64,000 nucleotides of DNA, taken from the NCBI GenBank assembly GCA_964019155.1, contig OZ025244.1:75653073-75717072 (forward strand), read 5' to 3'. Source of the DNA: Osedax fenrisi. Taxonomy: Eukaryota; Annelida; Polychaeta; Sabellida; Siboglinidae. The notes under the pieces are model-generated. The model worked only from the letters and a program-made list of their open reading frames with translations. It had not been told where the DNA came from and did no database searches. Of this stretch, positions 1 to 64,000 are shown in pieces (position 1 is the stretch's first letter; each line of letters begins with the position of its first letter). The position numbers and the translations under genes are program-made.

Positions 1-342
1 AAACTACATTTATGAATAAATACACACATTCTATATATATATATATATCATATGTCAGAAATTCTGACTCAGAATATAGAAAATAATGTCCATTCTTTAT
101 ACTCCGTTATATCACATACATACACATACATTACTCACTTACATTATTACCTATTTACCTCTTCTATATAGTCAATATATAACTTACATGATAAACTGCA
201 ATAAACAAATTTTTTCCCGATATTTTATAATACATTTTATTTCATTTAGTCATACTATTTATTGATACATCATTACTCTACTATAACCTAGCAGTAGAAT
301 CATGTGGCTTAAGCTATACTAACATTATGTTATTATGTGAAG

Positions 343-57862
<57,520 letters not shown>

Positions 57863-57934
57863 GTTAGTAATTAGGCTACTGCTGCTGCTACTACTGTTAC
57901 TACTGCTTGTTAATAGATAGGCTTACAATACAGC

Positions 57935-58169
57935 TCGCAATTACACACATTTAATAATAGGTAATCACATACGTTTAATAATATATCATTTTATTGTACT
58001 ATACTTTTTTTTATTAAATATCTATTTATTAAATATTTATAATATATGTTTATAAATATGTGATTTATTTATCATTAATATTTTAAATATAACAAATAAC
58101 AAAATTTTAATTGTTCGTATTTAGTAGGAAAAAATTACTTTACAGCTTATTTTATTTTCTAATATATAA

Positions 58170-58215
<46 letters not shown>

Positions 58216-58853
58216 TATATATATTTAAAATTTCTAATAATAATTTCCAATATTCAATGAGATATTGAATTTTGAATGAGAGTATACATGAAAAATAAAT
58301 ATTTTGAGTAAATGGTTAAAGTTAAAGTTCGATACAATAAAAATTGTCGATTACCATTTGGAAAATTATATTATATACATTTATATTACTTACATTTTAT
58401 AATATAGATATATAAAATATATGATAAGAATAATAAATACATTATAATACATACAAATAAGTATAAATTACATTATACATTTTTTATAAAATATATAAAT
58501 ATTATATTTAAAAATTAGTATATTCACTTTCTTGTGATCTAAAATATTTGAATTTAATTGGACAATACTAATACAGTCACAAATATATGTAAACTAAATT
58601 GGAAGTAAACAAAGACTATGTATTTAAATTTTTTAAATTGATACATAAATCACAAAGTTATATCACATTTATTTAACCGATTATTTGGTAATTTAAATTA
58701 TATTCAATTAGTACTTCCAATAAAGTAATCTTTGTATTATGTGACGATTTGAAGAATTCTATGATAAATTAAATGATAGATAAATATTTTATTTCTATAA
58801 TAATTATTTAAAAAAATGTTTGTGACAATAATAATTCCAAAGGACGTATGTTA
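57935..58853 (+). repeat. Dispersed repeat A, copy 2
   Basis: Collinear with 31893-33865, without the TTAA element. It contains a TA microsatellite at about 58165-58210. Homology is seen in GCAATTACACACATTTAATA, ATTCAATGAGATATTGAATT and CGATTACCATTTGGAAAAT. Confidence 0.75.
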
Positions 58854-59949
58854 AGGGTGATCACAAAATAAAAAAAATAATTATAGTTTTTTCTCATAGC
58901 GATTTGAATTCTAAGAATAATACAATTCTCGGATTTTATTTTTATTTAGTTTTAGAAATTGCGCCTGACCTTCAAAGTTTCGTAAAAATATCAAAATAAT
59001 TTTTTCAGAAATAAATATTTCCCATTTTACCCCATGACTCTACGATTGCGTAGATCTATTGTTATTATGTTATTTTGAACTTTTATATTTCTTATTTTAA
59101 ATTGTTCATCTGTATAAACCTATTACTAATTATTATATAATCAATATGAACAATATTGTTATATTGATTTCAGGAATATACTATAAGCTATAACACTACT
59201 CAAATGGTTAAAAGAACCATATAAATGGTATCAAACACATCTAAGTTTCTTTCTGACCCAATTGAGTGAGATGGGTTGATCCATATTACACTAATTGAAC
59301 GGCAGATAATGCATTCTAATTTTTTTTTTTAATTTTAATAAATATTGTGAAAATAGTAAATTTTTTTATAAAAATTCACCATCGATTGGAAATGTAAGAA
59401 ATACATATTTATGAATAATATCGCTATTAAATTTAAAAAAAATAAAAAAACAACATAGGAAAAAAAAACCATTTTTTTTACAAAAATAATTATTAAGAAA
59501 CACTGAATATTTTTTTTGTAAATTAAGTATTTATTTAGTTTTTATATCATATTAATATTATATTAATATATATTTTAAATTTTTTAAATATTTTAATTGG
59601 ATAAAACAAGTATTTTTTCTAGGAAATTCCTCGTTATTTCTAGGATTTTTTATTTAAATATAATTTTTTTTTAATATTTTCTTATATATGATAAACAATT
59701 TTCCAATGTTTCATCAAAATATATTTATTATTTGTATTTTAATTCCAATATTTATATATTTTGTTAAAAAACAATGAAAATCGTATCTTTTTCAATGCAA
59801 ATTATACTTAATCTTAAGACATATCAAAAATTTTCAAATTGGGTCAAATTTGTTTGTAACATACTTTTTGGTTTATTCTCTATAAGATATTTAATAGAGC
59901 ATTTTGTATACTTAAAAATTACATAAATGTTGGTTCCTATGATCACCCT
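58854..59949. mobile_element. 1.1-kb inverted-repeat element with TA duplication
   Basis: Ends AGGGTGATCA and TGATCACCCT are perfect inverted repeats, with TA immediately outside both (58852-58853 and 59950-59951), as in Tc1/mariner insertions. It has inserted near the end of repeat A copy 2. The interior is AT-rich with no transposase frame. Termini are short, so the call is moderate. Confidence 0.62.
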
Positions 59950-59951
59950 TA

Positions 59952-61375
59952 CTGTACGTTAGTTGCTTAACGCGGGGCGGGGAAACCTTGCTCACTTTAC
60001 AGGTAAAAGAAAGGACACTAATAGATTCGCTATAATCACATCTTAAGATTTCATTTCTTTTTTTATTATGAAGATAATATTTATATATATGAAGTGATAT
60101 TGTGGATATTGTTAGGTTATGGTGAGATGAAGAAAATGAGTATAAACTGGATTTTAATAATACTAATATTTTATAATTCAAAAATATAAATTTTGTGTGA
60201 TATATTTTAATTATCTAGCCTATTATTAGATATATTATATATACACTCATAACATTTCATAAAAATCCATCAAAGGATTCAAAATTGTTCTAAAAAAAAG
60301 TGATAAAATCAAATAAAATGTTATTAGATATTGCGTTCTAAAGTTTTAGTTGAATATTTTTGAATAATAAAAATAAATACATTTTTTTTACTAGCGGATT
60401 TTTTTAAATTCAAATTTATTATACTTATATTTACTTTTAAATAACATATATAATTATTTAGATACTAAAATAAAAAAACGAAGGTTTCGCCTCGCTTAAA
60501 AGCATGGGGCACAAATAATATATTTACATATAAAAGATAGGATACTACTTTCCAAAATCTAATTTATATTTATTAAAATTATTTCATTTTTATTTATTTT
60601 AATAACAATAAATCTGATAATTGTAATTAACCTCACTATGCACAAATAAAGAGATTTTCCTATTTTAGTTCCCATAATATGAGATCAATTACCAGCCACA
60701 TTAAAATAGATAGACTCCATGGAATCATTTAAAAATAAGTTAAAACTTATTTATTTTCTCTTTCATATTCCACATAATTATATCATCACTGTAACATCAG
60801 AGAAATATAACAGAAGGGTATGGAAGTGGATAAACTATTCAGTTATAATGATAAAATGGGTGCTAATTATTACTTCATTCATACAATTGAAGCTGGTAAT
60901 CATGACAAATTTCATTAAATCTCTTAATAAAAATGCAGATTCAATGTGATACTTTTTTGAGACAACATTTATAAAAAAAGTTCTACTTTCCGAAATCTAA
61001 TCGCTAATTTATATTTATTAAAATTATTTAATTTTGTATATTTTAATAATAATTAATCTGATTTGTAATACAAGTTATTATTATTATTATTTTATATTAT
61101 TCTATATGGTATGCATATATATTTAGAAGTCGAAAAAAAGATTAAAACAAATTAACAAATTATTATTTTTAAAATGATTATAAATTCTTATCGTGCTTAC
61201 CCAATTTAGGAACATTTTTTAGGAACGCAGTGCGTGAAATCATTGAAATGAATTAAATAATATATTTCTGTGATTAGGGGCGTGATTTAATATATCATTA
61301 ATTTTTAATAAATCATTATTTTAAAATTCTTGTAGGTTCAACATATACTATATAACATATAAGATATATATAATA
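59952..61375. other. AT-rich stretch with a diverged direct repeat
   Basis: 60548-60632 and 60983-61075 are similar (both TACTTTCC(A/G)AAATCTAA, then TTTATATTTATTAAAATTAT and TCTGAT). A small open frame at 60719-60949 lies between them; codon content is compositional and no homology was recognised. No gene is supported. Confidence 0.5.
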
Positions 61376-61476
61376 TATTATATATATATATAATTAATTG
61401 TGTGTTATATGTATATTTACGTGTGTGTGTGTGTGTGTGCGCATGTATGTTGTATGTATGTATGTATTATTTAGTC

Positions 61477-61516
<40 letters not shown>

Positions 61517-61551
61517 ATATATTATTAATAATATCAATACTATATATATAG

Positions 61552-61637
<86 letters not shown>

Positions 61638-61805
61638 GTATATATATATATTATATATATATAATGTATATTATATATATATTATCTATATACTATATAT
61701 AGAGATATATAAATATATATATATATATATATAATAGTATATATATATATTATATATATATATATAATATATATACTATTATATATATATATATATATTT
61801 ATATA

Positions 61806-61851
<46 letters not shown>

Positions 61852-61977
61852 TATATATTATAAGTACATACGATATAAATATAGTATATATGTATGTGTG
61901 TATGTATGTGTATATTATTTAGTAGAATATATATATATAATAATATATTATTAATAATATCAATAATATATATAGAG

Positions 61978-62018
<41 letters not shown>

Positions 62019-62040
62019 TATATATGTATATATATATATA
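61376..62040. repeat. TA-dinucleotide block with internal duplications
   Basis: Long TA runs separated by ATAATAGTATATA and TGTGTGTATGT islands. TATTATTTAGTCGAATATA (61466 on) recurs as TATTATTTAGTAGAATATA (61911 on), each followed by ATAATATATTATTAATAATA, so the block was duplicated. It abuts the 3' tail of the downstream LINE. Confidence 0.9.
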
Positions 62041-64000
62041 TTCTTACTTACTTACCTTACCAGGTCGAGCTTGCTCGGCAGTTAACAACATCTTTTCTTC
62101 CATCCACTTCTGTCCTCCATCGCTGCGGGCAGTTCATTTAATACGCATTCTGTATCTTTTACTAGTTGATCGATAAACGTTTTCCTAGGTCTACCCGGTT
62201 TCGTTTTTCCATGTTTCGGGGTCCATAGTAACAATTCTGATGCTAGCTCCGTACGGGCTCTCCAACAGTGTCCACTGAAGCGTAGACGTTGACTCTTTAT
62301 GGATTTCGACAATTTAGGGGTGTCACCGTAGAGTTCTTTATTTGTCGGGTGTGATTCCCATGATTTATTTAGAGCAGCTCTCAGCATCCTCGTATAGTTT
62401 CCATCTAGACGTTTCTCCATGGCTTTAGTCATAGTCCAGGTAGTAGATCCGTACACCAATACTGATTCCACAGTGGCTCTGAAAAAATTTCTTTTTAATT
62501 TATCTTTCAAATTTGATTTCCAAATTTTATTCATCGCGTTTAGTGCTGACCAACTCTTTGCCAATCTTATATCTAGATCTTTCTCGGTTGATGATATATA
62601 GCTCCCTAGATACTTGAAATCATTTACTTTATTTATTTCATTTCCATTTAAGCTTTTTATTTTATTCGTATTGTCTGTATTGTCTATATTTAGAGTCATA
62701 TATTCTGTCTTTGCAGTGTTAATGTTTAAACCTATTTCTTTTGATACTTCTTCTAATTTATTTAGAAGTGTATTTGCATCTTTTATGTTGTCAGTTACAA
62801 CTGCCAGATCATCCGCATAGTCAATATCAGTAATCTTTATAGCTGGGTGGCGTCTACTCTTTTTGACTTCTAATGTAAAACCTAAATTTATATTCATGGA
62901 TTTTCTTAGGACATAGTCCAGACATACAATAAAAAGGAAAGGGGCTAATGTGTCTCCTTGTAGAACTCCGGCCGTTATATCAAAATAGTCTGTATCTCCA
63001 TCTGGGGACCTAACCTTGCATTTGGTATTTATATACGATATCATAATAGCTTTAACAATTTCTTCTGGAAGTCCATACGCAGTGAGTATTTCTCTCATCT
63101 TTCCTCTGTGTATGCTATCAAAAGCTTTCGAGAAATCTATAAATAATAGAGTTGCAGGTAGTTGTTTAGATGTTGCTCCTTCAATTATTCTACGAATAGT
63201 TAAAATTTGTCCGGTAGTCGACCTATTTTGTCTGAAACCATTTTGGTTTTTACGTAATAAAGGATCTAATACTGGCCGTATTCTGTTTAGCAACATAAGA
63301 TTATATATTTTTGCTGATATGCAGGTCAGTGTAATCCCACGGTAGTTTTTTGTGGAACTAAGATTTCCCTTTTTTGGAAAAGGTATTATGCATCCCATTC
63401 TCCATTTATCGATTTTGTCTTGGGCATATACACTATTGCAGAAATTTAGCAATAATTCCTGAAAAGACTCTATTTTCCATATTTCAACTGGTATTTCGTC
63501 GAGTCCACAAGATTTCCCATTTTTCATGTTTTTCAATGCTTTAATTAGTTCAGTCATCGAAAACAAGCCGGTTTGTATGTCTTGTAACTCTGTGAATATA
63601 GGTGTAATATCGTGATCAGAGATATCTGGTTGATTTCCAAGAAGTTCCTTAAAGTGGTCTTGCCATTTTTGTATTCTATCTTGGTTGTCTGTTGCTTTGA
63701 TCTTTGCCTTGTTTGTACTTTTTCTTCCACTTATTTCGTTTATTGTTTTCCATGCTGTCGCTGATTTCTTGTTTGTTACGGTTGATGTGATTTCATCTAT
63801 ACGATTTTGTAAGTACTTTGATTGTTCACAGTCATATGCGTCGAAAAGTATCTTTTGTGTGAGTTTGTAATAATTTATGTTTTCTTGAGTCGGATTTCCA
63901 TCTTTGATCGCAGCTGCTTGTTTTAATAACTTTCTTTTTTCATAAATATCTTCATTTTCCCATGGTTTATACTGGCTTTTCTTTGGTTTTTCCGGAATTA
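62041..64000 (-). mobile_element. LINE (RTE-like), 3' part, extends past the window
   Basis: On the minus strand the reverse-transcriptase ORF is followed by about 25 bp of 3' sequence and a short TAAG-type tail (GGTAAGGTAAGTAAGTAAG), then TA repeats. Very short 3' ends with small tandem repeats are typical of RTE-clade LINEs. The 5' part and any endonuclease domain lie beyond 64000. Confidence 0.75.
62082..64000 (-). CDS. LINE reverse transcriptase ORF, N-terminus outside the window
   Basis: An open frame of 639 codons runs uninterrupted from the window edge to a TAA at 62082-62084. Visible landmarks in order: KNGKSCGLDEIPVEIWK (finger region), NYRGITL, GFRQNRSTTGQ (RT motif 2a region), LLFIDFSKAFDSI (catalytic motif A, near visible residue 288), GVLQGDTLAPFLF (motif B), YADDLAVV (catalytic motif C, 62808-62819) and a C-terminal WRARTELASELLLW plus GRPRKTFIDQL block common in RTE-like elements. 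No stops or frameshifts are seen, so the copy may be young. Any downstream Met or TTG start is arbitrary, because the frame is clearly open upstream. Confidence 0.9.
   Translation of the reverse strand, partial: IPEKPKKSQYKPWENEDIYEKRKLLKQAAAIKDGNPTQENINYYKLTQKILFDAYDCEQSKYLQNRIDEITSTVTNKKSATAWKTINEISGRKSTNKAKIKATDNQDRIQKWQDHFKELLGNQPDISDHDITPIFTELQDIQTGLFSMTELIKALKNMKNGKSCGLDEIPVEIWKIESFQELLLNFCNSVYAQDKIDKWRMGCIIPFPKKGNLSSTKNYRGITLTCISAKIYNLMLLNRIRPVLDPLLRKNQNGFRQNRSTTGQILTIRRIIEGATSKQLPATLLFIDFSKAFDSIHRGKMREILTAYGLPEEIVKAIMISYINTKCKVRSPDGDTDYFDITAGVLQGDTLAPFLFIVCLDYVLRKSMNINLGFTLEVKKSRRHPAIKITDIDYADDLAVVTDNIKDANTLLNKLEEVSKEIGLNINTAKTEYMTLNIDNTDNTNKIKSLNGNEINKVNDFKYLGSYISSTEKDLDIRLAKSWSALNAMNKIWKSNLKDKLKRNFFRATVESVLVYGSTTWTMTKAMEKRLDGNYTRMLRAALNKSWESHPTNKELYGDTPKLSKSIKSQRLRFSGHCWRARTELASELLLWTPKHGKTKPGRPRKTFIDQLVKDTECVLNELPAAMEDRSGWKKRCC

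Noticed and set aside
60719..60949. 76-codon ORF as a small gene or the last exon
   Set aside because: Lysine/isoleucine/asparagine-rich as expected from AT composition; acceptor phase and homology are not supported.

Overview
The window is nuclear DNA from an animal. It is very AT-rich and crowded with micro- and minisatellites, small DNA-transposon relics, a tRNA-derived SINE and two LINEs. I cannot name the species; an invertebrate is likely. About 90 percent of the window from 343 to 57862 is the introns of one plus-strand gene.

That gene is a TDRD12-type protein (Tudor domains, a DEAD-like helicase core, a CCCH zinc finger and a CS domain; a germline piRNA-pathway factor). I traced 54 exons by hand from open frames, splice signals and agreement of intron phase. 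They total about 5.5 kb, or roughly 1,840 codons. Phase agrees at every junction except two (10231 to 13594, and 31593 to 34130), where a small exon is probably missing. Order along the protein: extended Tudor 1 (343-10231), charged linker (13594-14824), RecA-like lobe 1 (17552-23406), RecA-like lobe 2 (24316-25980), CCCH finger (26228-26866), Tudor 2 (29827-31593, perhaps to 34164), Tudor 3 (34454-38582), linker (40135-40960), a helical probably ARM-like region (51819-55208), linker (55419-55824), CS domain (56154-56637 plus the start of 57627-57735) and an acidic/serine tail (57627-57862). Neither the start codon nor the stop codon is in the window. The helicase motifs are degenerate, which suggests an ATPase-weak or ATPase-dead RNA-binding scaffold, as proposed for other TDRD12 family members.

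The introns hold the unusual material. Nearly every one contains a tandem array: 27-bp units at 6254-6975 and, for 10 kb, at 41035-51070; 30-bp units at 12952-13437; 25-bp units at 14992-16291; 14-bp units at 18945-22325; 52-bp units at 35142-37126; a 16-bp unit at 40318-40775; and several ACT-type triplet arrays. Most arrays lie just upstream of a 3' splice site and look like amplified branch-point/pyrimidine-tract sequence. Two start at a 5' splice site and repeat it. Introns also hold short inverted-repeat elements with readable target-site duplications (TTAA, TAA, TA, 8 bp), a SINE in four copies and a decayed jockey/CR1-type LINE.

Downstream of the last exon found (57862 onward) come another copy of an intronic repeat, a 1.1-kb inverted-repeat element, AT-rich filler, a long TA-dinucleotide block, and on the minus strand an intact-looking but window-truncated LINE reverse transcriptase ORF (62082-64000).
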